Source: an uncultured Phascolarctobacterium sp.
GTDB taxonomy: Bacteria; Bacillota; Negativicutes; Acidaminococcales; Acidaminococcaceae
Direction: 5' to 3'
Assembly: GCA_900552005.1 (NCBI GenBank)
Contig: URXU01000006.1
Coordinates: 34,251-98,250, forward strand
Length of the DNA stretch: 64,000 nucleotides
In this document: piece by piece, positions 16,930 to 25,280 of the stretch
How positions within the stretch are numbered: position 1 is the first letter of the stretch
Layout: every line of letters begins with the position of its first letter
Program-made: the position numbers and the translations under genes
The notes under the pieces: generated by a model
What the model saw: the letters and a program-made list of their open reading frames with translations, nothing else
Databases searched by the model: none
Told to the model about the DNA's origin: nothing

Positions 16930-17130
16930 ATGTCGAAAGCAGAGTTAAGCCGAAAGCAGGTATTTAATGAAAATGACGGTAAAAGTACCATTTTTTCCTA
17001 TTTGTATCACAAAAGGAAACTGATGGCCAAGTTATTTCCTCATTGCGGGGAACGTGGATATGCGTTCAGCCGTTTTGTGCAGGGCCAAAAACTTAGATTA
17101 GTTGATATGCTGGCCCTCAAAAGAATCTGA
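16930..17130 (+). CDS. Small basic protein of unknown function
   Basis: This 66-residue ORF starts at an ATG preceded by AAGGAGTG with six-base spacing and a TATAAT hexamer about 60 bases upstream. The product is basic (many Lys/Arg, for example YHKRKLMAKLF) with no signal peptide or membrane helix. I do not recognise a family. It is divergent from the LysR gene, so could be its target. The good ribosome-binding site argues for a real gene; the short length argues for caution. Confidence 0.45.
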   Translation: MSKAELSRKQVFNENDGKSTIFSYLYHKRKLMAKLFPHCGERGYAFSRFVQGQKLRLVDMLALKRI

Positions 17131-17357
17131 AAACAGATAATTGCAGCTGTTGATTTTGTTACTTATGCCTCCCTCCGTACCGGATTTGGAACCAGAATTC
17201 TCATTTTTCCCCTATTACCTGTTATATAAGGGTTCCATTCCGGTACTATTTTATTGTCATTGTATTCAGAGGCAAGAATATTCATAACTGCTTCAGAGCG
17301 GGATCTTGAGGGAATACCGCTTATAATCGCAGGCTGTTTTTCGTTGAGGTACTTTGG
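17131..17357. other. Structured intergenic region with two hairpins
   Basis: A near-perfect 16-17 base inverted repeat (GTACCGGA...TGGAACC at 17177-17193 and GGTTCCA..TCCGGTAC at 17231-17246) encloses 37 bases, and a second hairpin (AGCGGGAT/ATACCGCT, 17297-17321) follows. A 66-codon minus-strand frame (17163-17363, TTG start) passes through both; its start overlaps the tRNA promoter, so I do not call it a gene. The region could be a small repeat element or a structured RNA. Confidence 0.45.
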
Positions 17358-17386
17358 TTGCAATGCAGTAAGCTGTGTGCTATAAT
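17358..17386 (+). promoter_or_regulatory. Promoter of tRNA-Gly
   Basis: -35 TTGCAA (17358-17363), 17-base spacer, perfect -10 TATAAT (17381-17386), about 24 bases before the tRNA. Confidence 0.8.
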
Positions 17387-17409
17387 ACAGAAAAATATCA
17401 AGTTTATCC

Positions 17410-17484
17410 GCGGGTATAGCTCAGTGGTAGAGCAGCGGCTTCCCAAGCCGCGTGTCACGAGTTCGAATCTCGCTACCCGCTCCA
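17410..17484 (+). tRNA. tRNA-Gly (CCC)
   Basis: Full cloverleaf: acceptor GCGGGTA/TACCCGC, D arm with AGCTCAGTGGTAGAGC, anticodon stem GCGGC/GCCGC with loop TTCCCAA (anticodon CCC), T arm GTTCGAATC, and an encoded CCA end. Confidence 0.95.
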
Positions 17485-17492
17485 TAAAAAAT

Positions 17493-17526
17493 AACCGTTC
17501 TCCGATTTCGGAGAGCGGTTTTGTTT
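17493..17526. terminator. Bidirectional terminator after tRNA-Gly
   Basis: Stem AACCGTTCTCCGA with CGGAGAGCGGTT and T-rich tail; also placed to end the convergent lipoprotein gene. Confidence 0.8.
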
Positions 17527-17531
17527 TTTAT

Positions 17532-18422
17532 TCAGGGAAGATAAACTTCTGCAGAAGTACCATCAGTAATATCTTCTGGCTTTTCTTCAGAAATGACTGT
17601 CAAATCGCTGCCGTTGATTTTCTGAATTTGTCCTTTAAAGGTAATATTCTTTCCCACATGAATCATTACTGTCTGCTGAGGCTGCAATTTGGCTGCCATG
17701 CTGGGATCAGCTTTTAACATTATGCTACAGGAATCAGAGGCCGTAATGCTTAATACTTTTTGGTTGGCTGCCGCTGTTTCATTATTATTAAGCAGTTTTT
17801 CAGTAATTGTACCTGTGCAGGGGCTTATGGCTTCATTTTTTTGCTGTTTTTCCTGCCAAGCCTGCTGCTCTTTCTGCAGTTGTTCAATTAATTGCTTTTG
17901 AGAAGCAATGGCTTCCGGGGAGGTAGGTTTGAGCAGAATATTATGCTGGCTGGCAGCTATCAGGGCAGACTGCGCTGCGGCAAGTTCGGCCTGTGCCGCC
18001 TGTGCCTGTCTGCGTGAGATAGCTCCTTGGGCCAGCAGACTATTCATTTTGCTGGCTTTTTGTTGCGCTGCGCTGTATTGAGCCTGAGCAGCGGCAAGAT
18101 TGCCGGCGGGCGCCTTGGTCTGTGCTGGTTCTTCCATGCTTTTTAAATCGGCTTTGGCTTTGGCCAGTTTGGTAGCTGTAAGTTCAGCCTGTTTGTCAGT
18201 AGCCTCATCGGCAATGGCAAACAGCGGTTGACCTTTGGTAATACGTTCATTTGTTTCGCTGATCAGACCCAGAATTTTTCCGGCGGCGGGCGCAGTAATG
18301 TCATAAGTAGGGATGATAATTTTGCCCGTGCCTATTTTCTGACCGGGAAAATTTGTATTATTGCTGCAGCCGCTGATTAGCAGGACAGCAGTCATAAGAA
18401 ATAATAAGATTATTTTATGCAT
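17532..18422 (-). CDS. Orphan HlyD/RND-type membrane-fusion lipoprotein
   Basis: The 296-residue product has a lipoprotein signal peptide (lipobox LISGC, Cys about residue 18). It then shows a split biotinyl-lipoyl-like barrel (ITAPAAGKILGLISETNERITKGQPLFAIAD), an alpha-helical hairpin rich in Ala/Gln (about residues 90-190), the second barrel half (ISPCTGTITEKLLNNNETAAANQKVLSI) and a beta domain. This is the architecture of periplasmic adaptor proteins of efflux pumps. No inner-membrane pump or TolC-like gene is adjacent. The ATG at 18422 is chosen for its 10-base spacing from AAGGAG; an ATG at 18431 is too close. Confidence 0.85.
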   Translation of the reverse strand: MHKIILLFLMTAVLLISGCSNNTNFPGQKIGTGKIIIPTYDITAPAAGKILGLISETNERITKGQPLFAIADEATDKQAELTATKLAKAKADLKSMEEPAQTKAPAGNLAAAQAQYSAAQQKASKMNSLLAQGAISRRQAQAAQAELAAAQSALIAASQHNILLKPTSPEAIASQKQLIEQLQKEQQAWQEKQQKNEAISPCTGTITEKLLNNNETAAANQKVLSITASDSCSIMLKADPSMAAKLQPQQTVMIHVGKNITFKGQIQKINGSDLTVISEEKPEDITDGTSAEVYLP

Positions 18423-18737
18423 ATGTTTCATTCTCCTTACCATAAATATAGCACAGCTGAACAAAAAGATGAACTGTAAGCAGGATATTTTTGTACACAA
18501 ATAATTGCAGTTTTGGTAATTATTCATTTATATTTTACAATATAGAAAAAAATGAAAAAATCACTGTACCAAAAGTAACAAAAAGTTCACTGAAGGGGAG
18601 TTACAAAAAAATAAAATTTTAGTATAATAGACTATAGAAAAATAAATTTAGTTTTCTGTAAATCGGCGCTGATTTTGTTACTGTCATTAATGGGCAGTCT
18701 TTTATTTTGATAATTTTTAAGATTACAGGAGATAAAT
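18423..18737. other. AT-rich divergent intergenic region
   Basis: About 315 bases between divergent genes. A TATAAT hexamer at 18623-18628, with GTTACA 17 bases before it, is a plausible promoter for the radical SAM gene and would leave a ~100-base leader. No recognisable riboswitch or RNA was found. Confidence 0.4.
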
Positions 18738-19637
18738 ATGTTTTTTGATAGTTACGATACACCGGTTTTCAGACCGCCAAGCGAAGCTCGCAGCTTTATT
18801 TTGCGTGTTACCAGAGGCTGCGCTCATAATAAATGTACTTACTGCAATATGTACCGTGGTGTTCCTTTTCAGATTTTAAAAGATGAAGAAATTTCAAGGC
18901 AGATTGCCTATGCCGTACATTACGGCAAGGATTCTGTGCGCCGGGTATTTTTAGCTGACGGCGACGCCTTGGTATTGCCTACTGAAAAACTGCTGAAGAT
19001 TTTACAGGCGCTGAAAGATAATTTTCCGCGTCTGCAAAGAGTTGCTTCCTACGCCGCACCAAAAGATATTTTGCGCAAAAGCGAAGAAGAACTGCGACAG
19101 TTGAAAGAAGCTGGACTACAGCTATTGTATTACGGCATGGAAACTGGCGACGATTTAACTTTAAAAGCAGTTAATAAAGGTGTCAACGCTGAAGAAGCCA
19201 TTGAAGCCGGACGCCGGGTAACGGCCAGCGGCATGAAACTTTCTTTGATGGTTATTTTGGGATTAGCCGGCAAGGAGGGTTCGGAGCGGCATGCGTTGGC
19301 AACCGCCAAGGCCATTAATATTATCCAGCCCACGATGCTCAGTGCGTTATGCCTGATGCTGTACCGCGGCAGTGAACTGCTGGATCAGTTTGAAAATGGT
19401 GAGTTTAATCCGCTGTCGCCGCAAGGATTGATGCAGGAACTGCATTTAATGATGCAGCATATTGATTTGCCGCAGGATAAGCATTGTCTGTTTCGCAGCA
19501 ATCATGTTTCTAATTATGTCCAATTGGCTGGTACTTTGCCTAAGGATAAAGAACGGCTGCTGCGGGAGATTGCTTACAGTGCCGAACAGCTTGGCAAATT
19601 AAAAAGCTGGGATGTTTATAATAATACCGAGTATTAA
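18738..19637 (+). CDS. Radical SAM protein of unknown substrate
   Basis: A 299-residue radical SAM enzyme. The cluster-binding cysteines are C28, C33 and C36 (RGCAHNKCTYC), a CX4CX2C spacing seen in some Elp3/HemN-like relatives rather than the textbook CX3CX2C. Later motifs include LYYGMETGDDLTLKAVNKG and SLMVILGLAGKEGSERHA, which fit the SAM-binding half barrel. There is no extra C-terminal cluster domain. It probably modifies a small molecule or RNA; I cannot assign it further. The NlpC/P60 gene follows closely. Confidence 0.8.
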   Translation: MFFDSYDTPVFRPPSEARSFILRVTRGCAHNKCTYCNMYRGVPFQILKDEEISRQIAYAVHYGKDSVRRVFLADGDALVLPTEKLLKILQALKDNFPRLQRVASYAAPKDILRKSEEELRQLKEAGLQLLYYGMETGDDLTLKAVNKGVNAEEAIEAGRRVTASGMKLSLMVILGLAGKEGSERHALATAKAINIIQPTMLSALCLMLYRGSELLDQFENGEFNPLSPQGLMQELHLMMQHIDLPQDKHCLFRSNHVSNYVQLAGTLPKDKERLLREIAYSAEQLGKLKSWDVYNNTEY

Positions 19638-19654
19638 AAGGAAAGGTGAGGGCT

Positions 19655-20335
19655 TTGCTGAAAAAGTGGCTGACATTACTATCTTTAATGAGTATTTTGG
19701 TGACGCCGCTGACAGCGGATGCCAAAACCTATACTAGAGGAGAGCATGACTGGAAAATTAAGGTGGCACAGCAAAAGCTGCAGACTTTAGGCTATTTGAA
19801 AGAAAAACCCAACGGTGATTTGACTGCAGCAACAGCTGAGAGCCTGAAAAAATTTCAGAAAAGCAATAAGTTAAAAGCCAGTGGTAATCTGGATGACAAG
19901 ACATATGATAAATTGACCTGGGCTGCCTTTAACCATGAGGGGATAAAAAAGGTTAAGGGAAAGGATATTGTGAAAACAGCGGCCAAATTTAAGGGAGTGC
20001 CGTATAAGTTCGGCGGTACGACGCCTAAGGGGTTTGACTGTTCAGGCTATGTGCAGTATGTGTTTAAAAAACAAAATGCTGAACTGCCGCGCAGTGCCGA
20101 TGTTCAGGTGCAGAAAGGCATTTTTGTTCTGCAGAAAAATCTCAAGCCCGGTGATCTGGTATTTTTTTCTACCTATGAGCCGGGGGCATCGCATGTGGGA
20201 ATTTATGCCGGTGGCGGTAAATTCTGGAGCGCGTCTACGTCTAAGGGTGTAGTATTGTCGTCAATGCAGGACAGCTATTGGAAAACGAGATATTACGGTG
20301 CCCGCCGTGTTTTAATTGAAAACGGTGAAGCCTAA
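19655..20335 (+). CDS. Exported NlpC/P60 peptidoglycan hydrolase with PG-binding domain
   Basis: The product (226 residues from TTG 19655) has a signal peptide ending near TADA-K, a PG_binding_1 domain (VAQQKLQTLGYLKEKPNG, about residues 30-90) and a C-terminal NlpC/P60 cysteine peptidase with catalytic Cys in DCSGY and His in SHVGIY. It would cleave D-Glu/meso-DAP bonds in the wall. The TTG start is preferred because the upstream GTG (19646) overlaps the AAAGGTGAGG ribosome-binding site; the choice is uncertain. Confidence 0.85.
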   Translation: MLKKWLTLLSLMSILVTPLTADAKTYTRGEHDWKIKVAQQKLQTLGYLKEKPNGDLTAATAESLKKFQKSNKLKASGNLDDKTYDKLTWAAFNHEGIKKVKGKDIVKTAAKFKGVPYKFGGTTPKGFDCSGYVQYVFKKQNAELPRSADVQVQKGIFVLQKNLKPGDLVFFSTYEPGASHVGIYAGGGKFWSASTSKGVVLSSMQDSYWKTRYYGARRVLIENGEA

Positions 20336-20390
20336 TATAAATATTGATGAATAATGATGAAGAGCATGGACTTTGAGGAGGGTTTAAGTT

Positions 20391-22274
20391 ATGATTCGTG
20401 AACGGCGTAATAAGGAAAAGCTGGCTTCCTATTATAAAAAATTTATGGAAGAAGGAATTATTGATCCTAATGTGCATCCCTGGGTAGCCGAATCATGGCA
20501 GCGTTGCCGCGCAATGAATTTGCCGCATGAAACGATGCCTAAAATCAATAAGCTCAGCAAAGAAGAGATTGTTGAACATCAAAAGACTCACGAATTTATC
20601 GTCAAATATGTTGACGGCTTATATGAACAGAGCAAGCAGCATTTTAATATTCATAATTTGAGTATGCTGCTGATAGATGAAAGCGGTTATGTTATTAAAA
20701 ATTATGCTTTGCCTTTTTTCCAGCGTGTCATTGAGGATATTCAGGGCATGCGCGTACTGGAAGAAGATGTGGGCACTTCCAGCATCAGTATTGCCCGTGA
20801 GCATAATGTGCCTTTTTTGATGTTTGGACCGGAAATGTGGATTAAGGACAGTCACTCCGGTGATGCCTGCAGTGCTCCTATTTATGTTAACGGTAAAATC
20901 AGGTATATTATTTCTTTCTTTTCACTGGATCAGAATGACTTGCCCTACGATTTGCTGCTCAGTCTGCTGATGACTATGAAATATTCTATCGAGCAGCATC
21001 TGTCCATGCTGGAATGCTGGAGCATTAATCAGATTATGATGGAACAGCTGCCTATTTCTGTTTACTGGCTGGGCAAAGACGCCAAAATTAAATATTGCAA
21101 TGAAAACGGCAGAAAACGTCTGGATGGGAAAGAAGAGCTGGAAGATGTCTTCTTAAATTATGAGCATATTCCCATTAAGAAAGCACTGCAGGGTGTACCT
21201 ACCTATCGCCGGGAGATTACCTGGATTACTCAGGACCGTACTTATGAAGATATTACAACCGTTATGCCTATTAAGGTGGGCAGTGAAGTGGAAAGTGCTT
21301 TGGTGCTGTCCATGTCCATTGAGGATTTAAAAACTACTATTGCTCATGCAACCGGGTACAGCTCACGTTACAGTTTGTACAGTATGGTTGGTGAAACAAG
21401 TGAGTTTTTAGCTTTGCAGCATAAGGCAACCCGCGTAGCGCGTACGGACCATAATATTTTACTGCAGGGTGAACCCGGTACCGGCAAGCAGCGCCTGGCT
21501 CATGGTATTCATCAGGCCAGTTCCCGTGCGGCAGCACCGCTTATTGTAGTTAAATGTTCCAATGCTCCCATACAGGAACTGGAAGAAGAGTTTTTCGGAC
21601 GCATGGATGGCGATCAGCCCATTGCCGGCAAACTGGAATTGTCTTTAGGCGGAACGCTGTTCTTGGATGAAGTGGAAAAACTGCCCGTAGAAATGGGCGA
21701 TAAACTGGCTGATGCCTTAACTCATGGCATTATTAATCCTAAGACCGGTATCATCAAGAAATTTAATGTACGCGTTATTGCTGCCTGTGATTCCAATTTA
21801 AAACGGCTGGCGGATAAAGGCTTGTTCTCCCGTAAGCTGTACGAACTGGTTCTGGACACAACAATGCGGGTACCGCCGCTGCGTGAGCGTGTTAAGGATA
21901 TTGAAGTGATCGCTTCTCATATTTTGGCTGAAATGTCGGCGCAGCATAATCTGCCGCCTAAGAAACTATCCCCGGAAGCAGTGAGCCTTTTGCTGAGCTG
22001 CAGCTGGCCAGGCAATATTAAGCAGCTGCAGGGTGTTATTGAGCAGGCCTTTTTCCATACTCCGGGAAGTATTATTGAAGCAGAAAATATCAAGCTGCCC
22101 GGTGACCGTACACTGGAAAAATCCTGGAAATATGATAAGGATGCCTTTATTGCAGCCTGGAAATCTGCCGGCGGCAATATCAGCAAGCTGGCGAATATGC
22201 TGGATGTCAGCCGCGTAACGCTGTACCGTTATCTGAAAAAATACGGATTAGGTCCGAAACATAAGGACAATTAA
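20391..22274 (+). CDS. Enhancer-binding-protein-like regulator with degenerate AAA+ domain
   Basis: This 627-residue protein has the architecture of AcoR/DhaR-type activators: N-terminal GAF-like sensor (about 60-200), PAS-like region (215-320), AAA+ domain (335-560) and a Fis-type helix-turn-helix (NISKLANMLDVSRVTLYRYL, about 597-616). Walker A is GEPGTGKQ (360-367) and Walker B is GGTLFLDEVE. The sigma-54-contacting GAFTGA loop is absent: FFGRMDGDQPIAGKLE (401-416) is about five residues shorter and unrelated. Both arginine-finger positions are lost (FSRKLYELV, 479-487, where FRxDLxxRL is usual). It probably regulates with sigma-70 or without ATP turnover. It is monocistronic with a terminator. 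Targets unknown. Confidence 0.88.
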   Translation: MIRERRNKEKLASYYKKFMEEGIIDPNVHPWVAESWQRCRAMNLPHETMPKINKLSKEEIVEHQKTHEFIVKYVDGLYEQSKQHFNIHNLSMLLIDESGYVIKNYALPFFQRVIEDIQGMRVLEEDVGTSSISIAREHNVPFLMFGPEMWIKDSHSGDACSAPIYVNGKIRYIISFFSLDQNDLPYDLLLSLLMTMKYSIEQHLSMLECWSINQIMMEQLPISVYWLGKDAKIKYCNENGRKRLDGKEELEDVFLNYEHIPIKKALQGVPTYRREITWITQDRTYEDITTVMPIKVGSEVESALVLSMSIEDLKTTIAHATGYSSRYSLYSMVGETSEFLALQHKATRVARTDHNILLQGEPGTGKQRLAHGIHQASSRAAAPLIVVKCSNAPIQELEEEFFGRMDGDQPIAGKLELSLGGTLFLDEVEKLPVEMGDKLADALTHGIINPKTGIIKKFNVRVIAACDSNLKRLADKGLFSRKLYELVLDTTMRVPPLRERVKDIEVIASHILAEMSAQHNLPPKKLSPEAVSLLLSCSWPGNIKQLQGVIEQAFFHTPGSIIEAENIKLPGDRTLEKSWKYDKDAFIAAWKSAGGNISKLANMLDVSRVTLYRYLKKYGLGPKHKDN

Positions 22275-22285
22275 GCTGTTTGCTT

Positions 22286-22320
22286 ACTGCTGCAGGCTGT
22301 TTGGCTTGCAGCAGTTTTTG
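22286..22320 (+). terminator. Terminator
   Basis: Stem ACTGCTGCAGGC/GCTTGCAGCAGT with one G-U pair, followed by TTTTTGTTTT. Confidence 0.8.
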
Positions 22321-22384
22321 TTTTATGCAGTGGTTTTGATAATATTGCATAACATTTAAAAATATCTGCTTGCGTTAGAAAAAT

Positions 22385-22413
22385 TTGACGAATAATCTGT
22401 TCCGTTTTACAAT
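22385..22413 (+). promoter_or_regulatory. Promoter of M23-trmB-ftsW-PBP cluster
   Basis: -35 TTGACG (22385-22390) and -10 TACAAT (22408-22413), spacer 17, about 45 bases before the M23 start. Confidence 0.7.
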
Positions 22414-22465
22414 AAAAAGGATTGAATAAATTTCTGTAAGTGAATAGTTTGTAGGAGTGTAGTGG

Positions 22466-23422
22466 ATGACGACAGAAAAAGTAAAGAATTTGTACAGGAA
22501 AATCGACGAATTATGGCGTAAGAATCATTATTTTACCTTTTGGTTTATTCCCGGTAACGGACAAAATATTGCAAGAAAAAACATTGAGAAGAAACGATTG
22601 AAATATGTTTTGTCCAGTGTGGCTGTTTTGGGTGCGTTTTTTATGATCAGCTTTGGTGTGATGGCACATATTGCCTATCAGAGCTATGTGCAGCAAAAGG
22701 AACTGAAAGAATTTCAGCAGACTAAGCAGCAGCAGGAACAAAAATTACAGGAATTGGCTGCTATGGCAGAAAAAAATCAAAAAGAGCTGGCTTATCTTGA
22801 TAATCTGGAAAATCAGGTGCGGCAGCAGATGGAAAAAAGCGGTGCCCAGCTTCCACCTAAGGATCAACAGCATGCTAACGGCGGCAAGGGCGGTCCCATG
22901 GGCGGACAGGATGTTTCTCAGCTGAATATTATTCTGGAACAGGAAAAAAATCTGCAGTCTGCCATGCAGGTGCAGAAAAAGAATATGGAAAATCTGCTGT
23001 ACGCCATTCAAAACGAAAACTATCGCAGAGAAGTTACTCCCAGTCAGTGGCCGGTTGAAAGTTATGACATTACCTCCGGTTTTGGCAGCAGGGTAAATCC
23101 CTTTGATAATTACAGCAGCGACTGGCATCCAGGTATTGATATTGCCGATAATTACGGGGCTCCTGTTTACGCCAGTGCGTCAGGCGTAGTGGAAAGTGCC
23201 GGCTGGTACGGAGGATACGGACGGTATATTAAGATTGCGCATGATTATGGTTATGAAACTGCTTATGGGCATCTGAGCAGCATAGGAGTCAAGGCCGGTG
23301 AATATGTGGAAAAAGGACAGGTTATAGGCCGGGTTGGCAGCAGCGGGTACAGCACTGGTCCCCATCTGCATTTTGAAGTGATTCAGTACGGACGGCAGGT
23401 TAATCCGTCAGAATTAATATAA
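22466..23422 (+). CDS. Membrane-anchored M23 (LytM) peptidoglycan endopeptidase
   Basis: A 318-residue paralogue of the protein at 12625-13575, with cytoplasmic N-terminus, one membrane helix (about residues 47-68), a Gln-rich coiled coil (72-180) with a Gly-rich insert, and a C-terminal LytM domain with HPGID and HLHFE zinc ligands. It is predicted to be active in the periplasm. Start has GTAGGAG. It leads a wall/division cluster with trmB, ftsW and a class B PBP. Confidence 0.9.
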   Translation: MTTEKVKNLYRKIDELWRKNHYFTFWFIPGNGQNIARKNIEKKRLKYVLSSVAVLGAFFMISFGVMAHIAYQSYVQQKELKEFQQTKQQQEQKLQELAAMAEKNQKELAYLDNLENQVRQQMEKSGAQLPPKDQQHANGGKGGPMGGQDVSQLNIILEQEKNLQSAMQVQKKNMENLLYAIQNENYRREVTPSQWPVESYDITSGFGSRVNPFDNYSSDWHPGIDIADNYGAPVYASASGVVESAGWYGGYGRYIKIAHDYGYETAYGHLSSIGVKAGEYVEKGQVIGRVGSSGYSTGPHLHFEVIQYGRQVNPSELI

Positions 23423-23438
23423 TTACAGCGAGGTACAT

Positions 23439-24077
23439 ATGCGTTTAAGAAAGAAACCCTGGATTGAAGAAGCGATTAAAGAACTGCAGGATGACTATGT
23501 GTACATGCATGATCTGGAAAAGTTTAAAGGTCATTGGCAGGAAATGTTTCCAGGCAAGCAGTTATGTTTGGAAATAGGCTGCGGCAAGGGACGTTTTACC
23601 ATTGGGATGGCTGAACTGTATCCTGACAAGGCCTTTATTGGCGTGGAAACTCAGCATGATATTGCGTATTATCCGGCTAAGGCAGCGAAGGATAAAAAGC
23701 TTGATAATGTTAAGATTATCTGTGCAAATGCGGAGAATATCAATGACTGGTTTGAACCTGGAGAAATCAAGGAATTATACCTTAATTTCAGCGATCCCTG
23801 GCCTAAGGCCCGTCATGCCAAAAGACGTCTGACACATCGGAGCTTTCTGGCGAAATATCAGCAGCTTTTGGGTAAGGGCGGACATTTGCGTTTTAAAACG
23901 GATAACAGAGGTTTATTTGATTTTTCCGTAGAAGAATTTAAAGAATTCGGATTGGAGATTATTGCTTTAAGTTATGATCTGCATCATTCAGAATATGCTA
24001 ATCCGGTGCAGACTGAATATGAGCAGAAATTCAGTGCTTTAGGCACACCGATTAATTTCTGTGAAGCGGTTTTCTAA
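23439..24077 (+). CDS. trmB: tRNA (guanine-N7)-methyltransferase
   Basis: The 212-residue SAM-dependent methyltransferase makes m7G46 in the tRNA variable loop. Motifs: LEIGCGKGRFT (SAM binding), GVETQ, and the family-specific NFSDPWPKARHAKRRLTHRSFL. Length is normal. It lies 16 bases after the M23 gene and 27 before ftsW, an operon grouping with no obvious functional link. Confidence 0.95.
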   Translation: MRLRKKPWIEEAIKELQDDYVYMHDLEKFKGHWQEMFPGKQLCLEIGCGKGRFTIGMAELYPDKAFIGVETQHDIAYYPAKAAKDKKLDNVKIICANAENINDWFEPGEIKELYLNFSDPWPKARHAKRRLTHRSFLAKYQQLLGKGGHLRFKTDNRGLFDFSVEEFKEFGLEIIALSYDLHHSEYANPVQTEYEQKFSALGTPINFCEAVF

Positions 24078-24104
24078 ACGAGTTGTCGTTAGATAGGGGA
24101 AAAA

Positions 24105-25280
24105 ATGTCGACATTATTAAATAACCCTAAAAAATTAATTTATTTTTTGATAATTATTCTGATCAGTGTCGGTGCTATCAATGTTTTAAGCGCCAGCTAT
24201 CTGGAAAGCGGTTACAGTTATTTTGTCAAGCATTTCATGTACGGTATTTTTGGCTTCTGCGTCATGTATTTTGTCAGTAAACGGGATTACCGCGTGTTTT
24301 TGCGCAGTAACTGGCTGCAGTTTTTTTATATAGGCGTGCTGGTGCTGCTGCTATTGGTAGATGCCATTGGCGCCGTCAATAAAGGCGCTCAGAGATGGCT
24401 GTATTTGGGGCCTGTTTCTATTCAGCCTTCCGAGGTTGCCAAATTAATTGTTGTTATGATGTCGGCTAAAGTTTTGGGCAATATGCTGCAGCGTGGAGAA
24501 CATATCAGTTTGATCAGCGGCAAGGGAAGCAGATGCTTTCTGGCAACGCTGGTTCTGTCAGGCTTGGTCTATGTACAGCCGGATTTAGGAACGGCAGCCA
24601 TTATTTTTGCTCTTATGCTGTGTGTTTTCATTGTAGCAGGCATCCGCAAACAGGAAATTTTCACTATTTTGGGTGTGGGTATGGCAGGAGCGGTGCTGTT
24701 TACTTTGTCTACCCCGTATCGTCTGGAACGTATCAAGGTCTGGTTCGATCCCTGGCTGGATGAGGTTGGCGCAGGTTATCAGATGGTATTATCACTTCTG
24801 ACAATCGGCAGCGGCGGTCTTATAGGCGCTGACTGGGGTCAGGGCAGCGGTAAGTATCTTTATTTGCCTGAATCCCATACGGACTTTGCCTTTGCCGTGT
24901 TCTGCCAGGAAAACGGCTTTATTGGAGCTGCTGTCATTATCATATTGTTTTTGCTGCTTGGCTGTGCGTTTATGAAGATTGCGCTTACCACCAAAGATAA
25001 ACGAGGGTTTTTACTGGTAACCGGTGTCAGCTTTTTGGTTGTGGGGCAGGCCATTGCCAATATGGCCATGGTTTGCGGTATTTTTCCCGTTATTGGTGTA
25101 CCTTTGGTCTTTATAAGTTATGGCGGTACTTCCATGGCGGTTTCGATGGCTGCCATCGGGCTGGCATTATCCGTATATAATACTGAAGAAAAACAGCGCC
25201 GTCAGGAAGAAGACCAGCAGCAGGCTTCGCCGCAGGTGCGACGTTCTGATTTACGGATGGTAGGCAGGAGGCGTTACTGA
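24105..25280 (+). CDS. ftsW: FtsW-type SEDS peptidoglycan polymerase
   Basis: A 391-residue SEDS protein with about ten membrane helices. Family motifs are GAQRWLYLGPVSIQPSEVAKL, QPDLGTAAII, LPESHTDFAFAVFCQENGF (with the catalytic-loop Asp) and GVPLVFISYGGTSM. It polymerises glycan strands from lipid II. Its stop overlaps the start of the class B PBP (TGATG), the standard FtsW/FtsI pair, which favours FtsW over RodA. Confidence 0.92.
   Translation: MSTLLNNPKKLIYFLIIILISVGAINVLSASYLESGYSYFVKHFMYGIFGFCVMYFVSKRDYRVFLRSNWLQFFYIGVLVLLLLVDAIGAVNKGAQRWLYLGPVSIQPSEVAKLIVVMMSAKVLGNMLQRGEHISLISGKGSRCFLATLVLSGLVYVQPDLGTAAIIFALMLCVFIVAGIRKQEIFTILGVGMAGAVLFTLSTPYRLERIKVWFDPWLDEVGAGYQMVLSLLTIGSGGLIGADWGQGSGKYLYLPESHTDFAFAVFCQENGFIGAAVIIILFLLLGCAFMKIALTTKDKRGFLLVTGVSFLVVGQAIANMAMVCGIFPVIGVPLVFISYGGTSMAVSMAAIGLALSVYNTEEKQRRQEEDQQQASPQVRRSDLRMVGRRRY

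Noticed and set aside
17163..17363. 66-codon minus-strand ORF with TTG start
   Set aside because: No ribosome-binding site, no family, start lies in the -35 box of the tRNA-Gly promoter, and both ends run through inverted repeats.
17131..17484. Integrated element at tRNA-Gly
   Set aside because: No integrase, no duplicated tRNA 3' end and no phage-like genes nearby.
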